In this document: positions 1 through 11,592 of the stretch, one piece after another | Position numbering within the stretch: the stretch's first letter is position 1 | Layout: every line of letters starts with the position of its first letter | Source: Batillaria attramentaria | Taxonomy: Eukaryota > Mollusca > Gastropoda > Batillariidae | Direction of reading: 5' to 3' | DNA: 64,000 bases | Assembly (NCBI GenBank): GCA_018292915.2 | Contig: JACVVK020000213.1 | Coordinates: 771,501-835,500 of the forward strand | Notes under the pieces: generated by a model | Told to the model about the DNA's origin: nothing | The model's input: the letters and a program-made list of their open reading frames with translations, nothing else | Databases searched by the model: none | Translations under genes and position numbers: made by a program

Positions 1-445
<445 letters not shown>

Positions 446-2045
446 CCCGACACGTGTTTGATCGATGACCAGTGTTACCGGGACCGTGACTTTAATCCGG
501 ACAACGTGACACAAGTGTGCGACGTCGCCACCAGTACATCTCGATGGACATGTAGGTGTATTTTTCTGGCTCGTTTCCAATTGATTGAACGACTGACTGA
601 TTAAGTGTCAGACTGCTGTCTACTATCAACCTTCCCTTGTATCAGATAATCACTGTTTTAATATCACTTTTCATTTGGAAAATTAAAAAAATAAAATGGC
701 AAGAATCACACTTGTATATAAATATCACTATCTGGCCTTGATATCACTTATCTATCCTTATTTCAGACAGCTGTGGTGCAAACTGTGAACTTCACGGCAG
801 CTGTGACAGAGGAAACTGTGTGTGTGACGATGGATTCACGGGAGATAACTGCCATCTTCATGTCCCGCCGGTACTTAACAGAGTCAGAGGGTACGGCGTA
901 ACGTTTGTTTGTTTAGTAAAGTCTACAAAAATACAACCCGAATCTACATCTTACAGTTTGATGACCCTGTAACGTAATGATGCTGTTGACATTTCCTTTG
1001 TCTGTAAATGCAGAATTGGTTACGTAAAGATTTCGCCACTAACACTGGCAGTTGACACAAGACACTTAACATATCAGCACTCCCACGCCGTTGCAACAGA
1101 TCTGAAGCATATTGCTTGTAGCGTCAAAAGTCAGTCGACGGTTTTTAGTCTGTGGTCAATGGGTCGCTCGTGTTTCAGATCACCTCTGTGTGATATTGCC
1201 GCGGGACCATGTCAGAAAATCGTCATAGACGCAGCTTACATCCGGAGGAAAGACACGCTGGCGTGCAAAGTGCGGGAAGTCTTGGTGAGTTGATTCTCTT
1301 CATTCAGATTCCTAACGGTCTAGACAGTGTTACGTCGTTTCTAAGGTGTACGGGGAGGGAAGGTTTTGTCCGGAACATTTTTGTGTGTAATGAAGTCGAA
1401 GAGATAATTTTTATATACAAGCGTTTTTGTTAAACTTGGTACAGTTTTTGCAAATCGTATTTGCGATTATCACATGTTGACGAATCTTTTAGCTACAGAA
1501 CAAGATGCCGTTTTCAATTGTCAACGACGAGCATCCGGGGTTAGGGGTGGTTGGTGGTAGGGGGTGGGGGCATTTTAACACAGTATATGTGCTTCGTAGC
1601 ACATTGGTCTGTTTTCCTTTGTCTGCAGCCCGATGGTTCTGTCAGCACAGACGTTTCCATGGAAGAAGCTGTGTTTCTCACTGTCAGCAAACTCTCCTGT
1701 GCTCTTCCAGACACCAGTATGACCTTTTTTCATACCAGTTAATGTAAATTATTTTGTTGATATGTAGCTGTTTAAGCGAATGCGCGTAGACGTTTCTATC
1801 AAGATTTGTCACGCAATACAGATGCCAGAACGAGTGACTTGAGTGATTTTATAATTCACCGTGGCGGTAGCGATAATCAGACACGTGCGCACTGAACATC
1901 ATCTTTATTTCTTTCAGAAGGCCGTTCTGTCACAAGGTTTGTCGTCGCGGTAACTGTGGATGGGAAGGTGTACAGCAACGAGTTGGACGTCACTGTGTAT
2001 GATGCCACATGTCAGAACTGTACTTTGGAGGGATGCGTGAAACTG
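446..2045 (+). CDS. Gene A EGF/Cys-rich module, copy 1
   Basis: Five exons of 106, 124, 106, 88 and 128 nt total 552 nt (184 codons), starting and ending in phase 0. In order they encode a Cys-rich segment (PDTCLIDDQCY), an EGF (SCGANCELHGSCDRGNCVC), a PLCD segment (PLCDIAAGPCQK), a short segment ending SCALPDT, and a beta-rich segment ending YDATCQNC..EGCVKL. Genes C and D have the same exon lengths for most of these, but only once. Because the unit is symmetric in phase, it can be duplicated without breaking the frame. Confidence 0.88.
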
Positions 2046-2283
2046 GTAACGTACCAATACATTTACCTCTGTAAAGGCAAATGTAAATATTTATCATGTT
2101 CGGTTTGGTTCTGGTGTGTTCAGATGTTCAGGAGGTAAAAATTATTCAAAACGGTGAAGGAAATCTATATAGTACAATCCGCACAAGCAAAATTTCTTGT
2201 CTAAATGAAAAACGTATAGACACAATGTTTGTTCGCTAAAGAAAGAAGAACGTGTGTGTGCGTTTGTGTGTGCGCGTGCGCGC

Positions 2284-2359
<76 letters not shown>

Positions 2360-4613
2360 CCGGACACATGTTTGATCGACGACCAGTGTTACCGGGACCG
2401 TGACTTTAATCCGGACAACGTGACACAAGTGTGCGACGTCGCCACCAGTACATCTCGATGGACATGTAGGTGTATTTTTCTGGCTCGTTTCCAGTTGATT
2501 GAACGACTGACTGATTAAGTGTCAGACTGCTGTCTACTATCAACCTTCCCTTGTATCAGATAATCACTGTTTTAATATCACTTTTCATTTGGAGAATTAA
2601 AAAAAAAATTAAAATGGCAAGAATCACACTTATATATAAATATCACTATCTGGCTTTGATATCACTTATCTATCCTTATATCAGACAGCTGTGGTGCAAA
2701 CTGTGAACTTCACGGCAGCTGTGACAGAGGAAACTGTGTGTGTGACGATGGGTTCACGGGAGATAACTGCCAACATCCTGTCCCGCCGGTACTTTATAGA
2801 GTCAGAGGGTACGGCGTAACGTTTGTTTGTTTAGTACAGTCTCCAAAAATACATCCGATTCTATATCTTAACGTTTGATGACCCTGCAACGCAATGACGC
2901 TGTTGACATTTCCGTTGTCTGTATATGCAGAGTTGGTCACGTAAAGATGTTGCCACTAACACTAGTACTGGCAGTTGACAAAAGACATTTAACATACCAG
3001 CACTCCCGAACCGTCGCGACAGATTTTCTGCATATTACTTATGTCTTCTGAAGTCAGTTAGTCGTTCTCAGCAAAGAGACAGGAAGCTTCTGTTGGTCTT
3101 TCTGTTTCAGATCACCTCTGTGTGATACTGCCGCGGGACCATGTCAGAAAATCTTCATAGACGCTGCTTACATCCAGATGAAGGACACGCTGGCGTGCAA
3201 AGTGCGGGAAGTCTCGGTGAGTTGAGTCACGTGAATCACAGCCATAAACTGTTTTACGTCTTTGAGGTGTGGGGACATGAGTGTTTGTCCTGAACAGTTT
3301 TGTTCGTTTAAAGTGTGGAAAGAAGTTGGAATCGTAACTGTCACACCATTCTGCTTCAAGTTTTTTTGTTTGTTTGTTTGTTTGTTTTTTGCTGCCACAA
3401 CTCTTTGCCGGCTCCAGTGGTGTTCCTCCCTGGTAATGGGTGGAATCCACGGAGGTCTCGGAAGCTGGGGCAATTTTTATTATGCATGAGGATGGAGATG
3501 AGGATGATGGTAAGATTATGCTATGGAGGTCCGTGTGGTTTGGGACTGCGGGACAGGGCCGCATTCCACGCTTCCTGTCATAAATATCCCGGCATTAACC
3601 AGGCCCGGGAACTACGGCACCTGCGGTGCCGGCCGTGTAATCATCCACATCATAAGACGTGTCATACCAAGGGAAGAACCCCCAAAGTCGCACCCGTGAA
3701 GTGGGTGAAGCTCGGCTGTGTGGCAACAGCCTCCCCATTGGGCCCATAGCACATCCGCTCTGGGTAGGAGCCGACCTAGGTAGGAAAAATCCTGCTTGCC
3801 TCGGCTGGGACTCGAACCCGGGTCTCCCGGTCCATACTCCGAAGTGCTAACCACTACACTACGGGGGCCGGTCAGGTTTGTTCTTAGTTGTCCTTGACGT
3901 TGACGGTGGTGGGGGAGTTGGGGAGGGGAAGGGGGAGTATGTTTAATTCTGTACTTTGTTTTACGGCAGTAACTTTGTCTTTTCATTGGTTTACAGCCGG
4001 ACGGTTCTGTGAGCACAAAAGTTTCCATGGAAGAAGCTGTGTTTGTCACTGTCAGCGAAGTCTCCTGTGCTCTTCCCGACCCAAGTACGATTTGTTTTTC
4101 ATTACCAATTAGCTGTTTTGCGCACCTTCTGTTTAACCTCGTAAATTTGGAATAGGCGTGTTTAAATGCCCTCAAGCTGGCAGATCCTGCTTGACTTGTC
4201 CTGGCAGAAATACAAGGACTGAAGGTAGCCTACCTGCATGGTTCCTGGTTATTTCTTTCAGAAGGACGGGCAGTCACAAAGTTTGTCGTCGCTGTAACGG
4301 TGGATGGGACGGTGTACAGCAACGAGTTGAACGTCACTGTGTACGATGCCACATGTCAGAACTGTACTTTGGAGGGATGCGTTCAGCTGGTAAGGTTCCA
4401 CTAACGACAACTTTGCCTCTAATACATTTGCATATTTACCTCCCTTGGATTGGTTTCTTGTATATGCAGATGTTGAACGCAAAGTTCAGCGTTTCGTAGG
4501 CATAAAAGTCATTCAAAGCGGTGAAAGCAAAATATAGTACATGTACAACACAAGCAGAATTGCTGGTCTAAAGGAAAGGGTATACACCAGACGCCAATAC
4601 AAACAAAAAGTTT

Positions 4614-4690
<77 letters not shown>

Positions 4691-7600
4691 CCCAGCACGT
4701 GTTTGATCGACGACCAGTGTTACCGGGACCGTGACTTTAATCCGGACAACGTGACTGAAGTGTGCGACGTGGCTACCAGTGCATCTCGATGGACATGTAG
4801 GTGTACATGATTTACGTCAGTGGTCCGTTTCCGACTGATTGATTGACTGATTGATTGGTCGATTTTTTTTTAATGATGGATTGCCCCAGAGACATACATA
4901 TATTAAATTCAAAAACTGGCAGACTTTGCCGTAGTAGTGATAGTTTCGTTCTTGATGCAAGTCGTTTGCGAGGCGTCTGTAGTATGGTTGTCTTTTAATG
5001 CCTCAAGGTCTGTGCGATGCTTGATATATGACAGTAAGATATATGAATTATTTGAATCTTAACAAAGTGAAAAATTAAGTAAGAAGGAAATGTGGAACGT
5101 TTATCGTTCTGTGTGTATTTAAGAAGTTGATCTGTTCCTAAGATAAATAACATACTCCCAACAATTTGCGCATATGAGTTTCCTGAAAGAGTTCTGACTC
5201 TTTAGCTGGCGCTGTTACAGCCAGATCAAACTCGTTCTCCCGTTGTACTGATGTATGCATGACCTCCATGTGCTCATGCAGCTTGGCCAAATGTAAAAAT
5301 AACGACAACTCCGTTTGAATTCCGCCAATCGCTGTGCGAATACTGCATATCACGTGAAGTAACTTATACTTGATTTGACCTAATACCTTCAGGTCAAAGG
5401 AGATAACATCAGACTGATACGTGAGATAACTTATAGTGATTGATTAGAAGGGAGAAAACTTCCAGCCTCTTCGTGGAACAATTAGAAAAATGCTTTAGCG
5501 TGCTCGTAGTATATCATCATTTTGGAAAACAGTGATTTAACGGTTACAGAATACGCTAGCGAGGTTTTCACTTTGTTTTCACGAGGTACTTCTTCACTTT
5601 GAAAATAAAGCAAGTACAGAGGCAAGAATCAAACTTGATTAACAAAAGAATCATTGTCTGCCGTCGATTTTACTTCTTCTCTTTGAGGGGAGCCATGGTG
5701 GCCGAATGGTAGAGCGTTGGACTTCTAATGCTCGGGTCGTGAGTTCGTATCCCGGCTGGGGCCAAATATTTGTGCTGGCTTTTTCATCGTTGCCCCGTCT
5801 TTGACATCACCCGTATGTGGTGGAAAAGAACGTTAAACTCCCAAAAACCCACCCCACCCACCCACTTCTTCTCTTTGAGGTCTCAACAAGTAAACAGGCA
5901 AGATTCAAACTCGTACAGACAATAAAAAAAATCTTTATCTTATCTTCTGTTGATATCACTCATCTTCCCTTGTATTAGATGTATGGCTGTTTTGCTGTTA
6001 CATTGACCAGATCAAGCACCAGGCTCCGATGTGTCCGTCAGCCTGACTGGTCCAAACGCGGACAACGCCATGGAGTGTTCCTTTCGACCGACTGAAACCA
6101 ACCCCCTGTTTCGCTACAAGGTGTTCTGGTTTATTGGATGGAACGACAACCGTTACTCTTGGACGGACGAGCTGCTGCCTTCTGGGAAGACCAAGGCATT
6201 CTACGATGTCGCCAAACTGCCCAAGACAGGAACGGTACGCATATATTCATAAGACAAAACAAGGAGGAATGGCCCCATCCCATAAAGCTGTTTCTCATAA
6301 CTTCGTGCTATTTTGTTGTCATTGTTGCCGTTGCTTTATTCTTTCTTTCTTTTTTTTTTCTTTTTGTCTTACAAATCTGTAAGACCTACCGAAGACATTA
6401 GATCCGCTGCACCATAGGAGATCCAGAATCTTAGGCGAGCGAGCGAGCGAGCGAGCGAGAGAGAGAGAGAGAAAGAGATGATGATGATGAAACGTTTTTT
6501 ATTCAGGATAGAGCATTTAGGCATTGCTGCCTATCTTACATGCTGTCCTGCTATTCTACATTAAAGGGTATTGAGAAAAAAATCAAAACAAACAAACAAT
6601 AAAAAAGTTAAAAAAAAGTATAAACTATCTAGGGGAAATACAGGAGAGAAAAATACACACGATAAACAAATCAAAACATACGTGGCATGTGCTGATGATA
6701 CTGGCTGTATGCGTTGTGTTGTGTTGTGTTGTGTTTGGGGGTTTAACGTCCTTTTCCACCACATACGGGTGATATCAAAGACGGGGCAACGATGAAAAAG
6801 CCAGCACAAATATTTGGCCCCAGCCGGGATCGAACTCACGACCCGAGCATTAGAAGTCCAACGCTCTACCATTCGACCACCCCGGCTCCCCCTGGCTGTA
6901 TGCCAAGTAAGAAATTTACAGTCATCTCTAATATTGCTTATCGTCAGATAAGCGTATCGTGTAGAATTTGTTTGAAGTTTATGAATTTGGAAACGTTTTG
7001 GATACTCAGTGGTAAAGAGTTCCACATGGATGCCCCTGAGAAAGACAGGCTACTTTTATATATATCAACCCTTGGACGAGGCACTGGGAGCAGACTGTTC
7101 CTTGTGTTATGTTGTTTATCATGTTCGAAATTAAATAGTTGATGGAGATATGTTGGGGCTTTGTAGTAAACAATTTTGTGCATCAGTAAGCATTTGTTAA
7201 ACTCCAGATGCTGTTTAAGAGGTAGAAGTTTGAGGATTTTAAACTTTTGGTCGGTACTAGAATTACCCGAGTGTAAGAGTTTGACAGCGCGCCGGTGAAC
7301 GGAGTTTACCTTTTTGAACTGATTTTCGCTGCACTCGTCCCACAAAGTGGACGCAAAATCTAGATGACTTTGCACGTGGGCATGAAAGAATAGCTTGCAG
7401 ATGTCAGGGCTAACTAGGCGACTTAGTTTGGATAGCAAGAATACATTTTTTGACAATAATTTACAGAGACCATCAACATGCGTTTCCCACTTTAGTTGGT
7501 CGTCAATTATGACACCTAGTAGACGGTGGTTCGAGACCTGCTCGATAGACTCGAACCCAACTGACAACCGTAGGGGAGATAGTTTGCGTTGGTGTTTTTG

Positions 7601-8983
7601 GCGCGTTGTAATTAGCATGCTTTTGGTTTTGGTGGTACTAATTACCATGTGGTTGGCTTTACACCACTGGGAGATTTCAGTGAGGCTGTGCTGCAATACT
7701 TCGTTTACTTTTGACTCATGCACATCCGACGCATGGAGCGTGGAGTCGTCAGCAAACATATCACAGCTTACATTAGGGTTTGAGATGGAGAGGGGCATAT
7801 CATTGATGAATAAACAAAAGAAAATCGGGCCAAGGATAGAGCCCTGGGGCACACCGAGCTTAACAACACCTTCCTCAGAAAACGCACCATTTAGATAGAC
7901 TTTCTGCCTTCTACCTTGGAGATATGAGGAAAATAAGGAGATTGTCTTAGGATCAGGGATATATAGGGACAATTTCTTTAACAAAATGCTGTGGTTCACC
8001 AAGTCAAAGGCTTTTTTCAGGTCAAGAAAGACCGCACCAGTTAGTTGGGATTTGTTGATGGCAGATAGCCAAGTGTCGACGATGCGGACAAGTGCGGTGT
8101 GGCACGAATGTTGAGGGCGGAAACCAGATTGGAGCGGATTCAAAAGATGTTGTTTTTCTAGGAAACTGAGCATGTGGTTATGGATATGTCTTTCTAGTGG
8201 TTTGGACAGGACTGATAAAACTGAAATCGGACGGTAGTCACTGAGATTGTGGAGATCTTTACTTTTCGGAATAGGCACTACTTTGGCTTTCTTGAGTTCG
8301 TCTGGAAATATACTGTGTTGGAGTGACAGATTATAAATATATGTGAGTGATTCCACAATGTAGGGTAGTGACAACTTAAGGATGTTAATGTTAATTGCAT
8401 CAGGACCACACGCCTTGCTCTTTATAGCAGAGATTGATTTCCCAACTTCATAGACTGTCATGGGTGGAACAGAGAAAAAAATTTCTTTTGCTGACTGACA
8501 GTGACTGCGGAGTTCTTCAGGACATACATAGTCTTCAGGGTTATTGAGATTAGATTGGACTATGGAATCAGTAATGTTTAAAAAATGATTATTAAAATCG
8601 TTCGGTGAGAGTTCGGATGGAATGAATGTACGTTTTGTTTTTTTGCCCCGGGTAAACATGTTGATGGCTTTCCAAATATTCCGACTGTCTTTTCCGTCCG
8701 CTATGATTTGCTCTGCGAAAGATTTCTGTGCCCTTCTAACTAAAGATTTAACCATGTTCCGTTGCTTTTTGAACTCGTCAATTTTGTTTTCTTTTTTAAG
8801 GTTATCTCTTAGCTTCATTGCCTTCTTTATGTCATCTGAGAGCCATGGCGGCATGGAGGGATGTTTTACTCTTTTTTCTCTAATAGGTGCGTGTTTATCT
8901 AAAACACCGAGGAGAGAGAGAGAGAGAGAGAGAACGTCAATTCCATGAACTAAACATTTGACGTCAGCCTCAGGCAGGTCGTC

Positions 8984-9029
<46 letters not shown>

Positions 9030-10572
9030 ATGACGTCAATTCCTCGAACTAAACATTTGACGTCAGCTTCACGCAAGTCGTCTGTTTGTTCGTCTTGTGA
9101 TTTCTCTGTTGGTGTTGTGACGCCCCCGACTGAATTAATTTCTACAAGAAATCTGGAAGATGCAGAGGTCTGGTGAAATGTCGGAGGAATGTGTGCGTGA
9201 AAGTATGTATTGTCTGGAAAAATGTCACAGTCTTGTTTTGTATCACTGAAACTTGCTGCTGCACGCAGCGAAATCTGCCCCATCCTGTAAAGTTGTTTCT
9301 CTGTAGAGAGAATCGTATTGTGGTATTGCACGTAAACGTACCTTGACACAGTGTTCACTTTTAAATTGCTTGAATATATGTTTGTTGTTTGCATTCTAAT
9401 TATTGTGGACCGTAGATGTTGAGTTCATCGTATTACGGAACATGTACTGCATAATATGCAAACGTTGATCCCAAAAGTGATTACACTGACACTCTGTTCA
9501 CTTTGAAATTGTTTGTTCGTTTGTTCGCATTTTGTTTACTCTGGACAGCTGATGTGCACTGTTTGGGAATACCAACCTGATGTGCCAGGGGATGTTAGAG
9601 ATGGAGACAGCAATGTCGTGGATCTGAATGTAAGTCTGCAGTCCCAAACCACATGGACCTCCATAGCCTCATCTTACTATCACCCTCATCTCCATCATCA
9701 AGCATAATAAAAATTGTCCCAGCTTCCGAGTCCTCCGTGGGTTCCACCCATGACCTGGAAGGAACACCACTGGAGCTGGCAAAGAGTTGGGGCAGCAAAA
9801 AAAAAAAAAAAAAAAAAGTCTGCAGTTCGGTCAAAAATCAATATGATCAATTCGTTTCCATTTCACAATTAATGATACTAATGGTGAAACTGCTTTGGAA
9901 ACGTTCAGCCCATAAAATTTAAAACAAAAAATACAATTCTAAATTCCGAAATTTAAATAGCTGAGCTGATCCTTAGCATCACGTGATTGTAATGTGTTAA
10001 TGTCCAGTGTGTGAGAGAATGTGTGTGATTCACGTGAGCGTGCGTATTGGGTTCAGTTCGCGGCGCTTTGAGCCGATTCATGAAATTGGGTAAAGCGCCT
10101 ATGCAATACTAATCTCATCTCATTATTACTAATAATATTAAGAAGAAGAACAAGAAAGAAAAAACAATAATAATGGAACGCGTTTATACACCAGAAATTG
10201 GTTCTAAGAGTAGAGGTTTGACTTGAGGTAGGAATATCTGCAGTTGCTTTCGTCCGTTGTTGACTCTAAAATAAAACCCTGTTGGTCCCATTTTGGGAAC
10301 GGGGGTTGGTTCCGTCGTCTTGCGTACGTTGTGTTCGTGGAGGTGAGGGTGGGACGAGAGGGGTTTGGGTGGATGCATGGGGTTGGTTAAGCTGCAAATG
10401 ATAAAAAAATGATATTAAAAAAAAAAGATGCTCTGATTTCCTCCTTTATTGATTTCGGGAGGAATTTGGTATAGATTGCAGGTTTACTAATGATCTGGAG
10501 ATCTCTGACTGATAATTTGAAACATTAATTTGAAATATCATTGGCTTTTTACAGACCATTCCCAGGCAATAA
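446..10572 (+). CDS. Gene A: VWDE-like secreted protein, 3' part (5' end outside window)
   Basis: Fourteen exons give 510 codons plus stop in one continuous frame: 446-551, 767-890, 1179-1284, 1629-1716, 1918-2045, 2360-2465, 2685-2808, 3111-3216, 3997-4084, 4262-4389, 4691-4796, 6011-6234, 9549-9629 and 10555-10572. Every junction is AG/GT and every phase agrees. The product is the C-terminal part of a VWDE-like extracellular protein: EGF domains (six Cys, CxxxC...CDRGNCVC), followed by Cys-rich segments marked by PLCD, YDATCQNC and CLIDDQCY. It matches the C-terminal halves of genes C and D exon for exon and ends at the equivalent stop (TIPRQ). Signal peptide, D8C and vWD exons must lie left of the window. 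Family assignment is from the pattern shared with C and D; the biological role is unknown. Confidence 0.85.
2253..2359 (+). repeat. (GT)n tract running into the splice acceptor
   Basis: A GT-rich then pure (GT)n tract of about 70 bp reaches the sequence tgtgcag, which is the acceptor of the exon at 2360. The same arrangement precedes the homologous exons at 446 and 4691, so the ordinary polypyrimidine tract is replaced by TG repeats. Confidence 0.9.
2360..4389 (+). CDS. Gene A EGF/Cys-rich module, copy 2
   Basis: This is an exon-for-exon copy of the preceding module, with lengths again 106, 124, 106, 88 and 128 nt. Identity with copy 1 is high in exons and also in introns: the sequence following the first two exons (tctggc..cgtttcca, the run of adenines, atatcacttatctatcc) is nearly unchanged. 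Differences are small, for example SPLCDTAAGPCQK and STKVSMEEAVF in place of the copy 1 residues. The main length difference is a SINE of about 500 bp in the intron at 3216-3997. A further 106-nt exon at 4691 begins what would be a third module but continues into the C-terminal exons. Confidence 0.88.
3359..3870 (-). mobile_element. tRNA-headed SINE, family 2, about 500 bp
   Basis: Read on the minus strand from 3870, the head begins ggcccccgtagtgtagtgg and has a B-box-like ggttcgagtcc (complement at about 3808-3818), so it derives from a tRNA. A long body follows, with a tail of (TTTG)-type repeats on the plus strand at 3361-3390. It lies in a gene A intron, antisense to the gene. The 3' third is matched by a second copy at 9638-9818 in opposite orientation. 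A real tRNA gene is excluded by the poor acceptor stem and by the repeat body attached to it. Confidence 0.8.
4616..4690 (+). repeat. (GT)n tract running into the splice acceptor
   Basis: This is an almost pure GT tract of about 72 bp ending in tgtgcag, the acceptor of the 106-nt exon at 4691. It is the third instance in gene A of a GT microsatellite serving as the pyrimidine tract of this exon type. Confidence 0.9.
4691..10572 (+). CDS. Gene A C-terminal exons
   Basis: Exon 4691-4796 repeats the PSTCLIDDQCY segment. Exon 6011-6234 encodes a 75-residue segment (VSVSLTGPNADNAMECSF...LPKTGT) with counterparts in gene C (VTLAGPNSGNSMLCAV...LPKTGQ) and gene D (LPDTGE). Exon 9549-9629 encodes LMCTVWEY...SNVVDLN, matching LMCKMRSY...SNIVDLS of gene C at the same 81-nt length. 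The terminal exon at 10555 adds TIPRQ and a stop. The last two introns are inflated by a LINE, SINEs and a dispersed repeat. The weakest call is the terminal exon, which rests on the parallel with gene C and on the polyadenylation signal 126 nt after the stop. Confidence 0.8.
4797..6010 (+). other. Gene A intron, mostly unique sequence with one SINE
   Basis: I find no coding exon between 4797 and 6010. The stretch up to about 5670 is AT-rich without recognisable repeats, and the only marked feature is the SINE at 5689-5863. Confidence 0.6.
5689..5863 (+). mobile_element. tRNA-Arg-like SINE, family 1, with 17-bp target duplication
   Basis: The head (ggagccatggtggccgaatggtagagcgttggacttctaatgc) resembles a tRNA with anticodon TCT, hence Arg-like, and has a B-box-like gagttcgtatcc. 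The body contains gccccgtctttgacatcaccc and tggtggaaaagaacgttaaac, and the element ends in CCCA-rich repeats. It is flanked by a perfect 17-bp duplication, acttcttctctttgagg, at 5672-5688 and 5864-5880, the hallmark of LINE-assisted retroposition. It lies 148 bp upstream of the gene A exon at 6011. Confidence 0.92.
6713..6891 (-). mobile_element. Family 1 SINE nested in LINE 3' UTR
   Basis: This is a full-length family 1 SINE read on the minus strand: head ggagccggggtggtcgaatgg near 6890, body with gttgccccgtctttgatatc, and a tail of GTTGT-type repeats. A perfect 12-bp duplication, ctggctgtatgc, flanks it at 6701-6712 and 6892-6903. It lies inside the 3' UTR of the surrounding LINE, so it inserted later. 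It is in inverted orientation to the SINE at 5689. Confidence 0.92.
8907..9085 (+). repeat. (GA)n tracts with duplicated 55-bp unit
   Basis: Two (GA)n tracts (about 8911-8932 and 8989-9027) alternate with a unit of about 55 bp (gacgtcaattcc..ctaaacatttgacgtcag) found at about 8933-8987 and 9031-9085. The unit lies at the truncated 5' end of the LINE and looks like a local duplication driven by the microsatellite. Confidence 0.8.
9638..9818 (+). mobile_element. Family 2 SINE, 3' fragment
   Basis: From cagtcccaaaccacatggac to a run of about 19 adenines near 9799-9817 this matches the 3' third of the SINE at 3359-3870, in the opposite orientation. The fragment begins within about 8 bp of the gene A splice donor at 9630, so it lands right behind the exon end and leaves the GTAAGT intact. 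Confidence 0.85.
9985..10130 (+). repeat. Dispersed repeat R3, copy 1
   Basis: This segment of about 140 bp contains gattcacgtgagcgtgcgt, gcggcgctttgagccgattc and gggtaaagcgcctatgc. Its reverse complement recurs at 53828-53960 and about 58505-58655, and a short piece occurs near 16757-16812. It resembles the 3' end of a SINE or LINE (GCGCTTTA...GCGC) but I cannot assign a family. Confidence 0.7.
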
Positions 10573-10697
10573 CTTCACGGAACCCGATGACCAATGGAAT
10601 AGTGCTGCGTCAGCGGCCGACCAAGGTGTCCATCAGTCTTGCTTAGGACGCCTGTAATTGTTTCTTTGTCAGTCATGACATCTATATATTCCGCATG

Positions 10698-10703
10698 AAT
10701 AAA
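10698..10703 (+). terminator. Polyadenylation signal of gene A
   Basis: AATAAA in the context ccgcatgaataaaggtatc, 126 nt after the gene A stop. The surrounding sequence is closely matched at the end of gene B (19921), which shows that the two terminal exons are homologous. Confidence 0.8.
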
Positions 10704-11484
<781 letters not shown>

Positions 11485-11492
11485 TATATATA
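11485..11492 (+). promoter_or_regulatory. Candidate TATA box of gene B
   Basis: TATATATA, 101 bp upstream of the gene B start codon, which would place initiation near 11515-11520 and give a 5' UTR of about 75 nt. No other core promoter element was identified. Position is the only support. Confidence 0.45.
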
Positions 11493-11592
11493 GCGCTAAA
11501 CGAAACCACGCCAGGCCGAGCAGTTTACATCGGCAGTAAACATCGCCCTTTGCTATCGTTTTGCACGGCCTATACCTCGAGCGACAGGCATT

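Larger units (their letters stand above)
6478..9180 (-). mobile_element. CR1/Jockey-group non-LTR retrotransposon (LINE), 5' truncated
   Basis: On the minus strand an open frame of about 700 codons starts near 8905 and ends at 6944. It encodes a reverse transcriptase with the motifs SDYRPISVLSVLSKPLE, GFRPQHSCHTAL, VFLDLKKAFD, LGVPQGSILGPIFF and the catalytic MFADDSTLH, plus the usual C-terminal region ending MWNSLPLSIQNVSKF. The apurinic endonuclease is absent, so the copy is 5' truncated. The frame starts after a remnant of the linker (DKHAPIREKRV). The 3' UTR continues to about 6478, ends in (TCA)n and is split by a nested SINE. The RT frame has no stop or frameshift, which suggests recent insertion. 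It sits antisense in the gene A intron between 6234 and 9549. The clade is given from motif style only. Confidence 0.88.

Noticed and set aside
5689..5760. tRNA-Arg gene, also at 6820-6891, 18778-18848, 23446-23516, 24916-24986 and 25907-25978
   Set aside because: Heads of SINEs: each continues into the same body and repeat tail, several have target duplications, and the stems are imperfect.
6944..9394. 816-codon open frame as a host protein gene
   Set aside because: It is the reverse transcriptase of a non-LTR retrotransposon; the first 160 or so codons are (GA)n and flanking sequence, not a real N-terminus.
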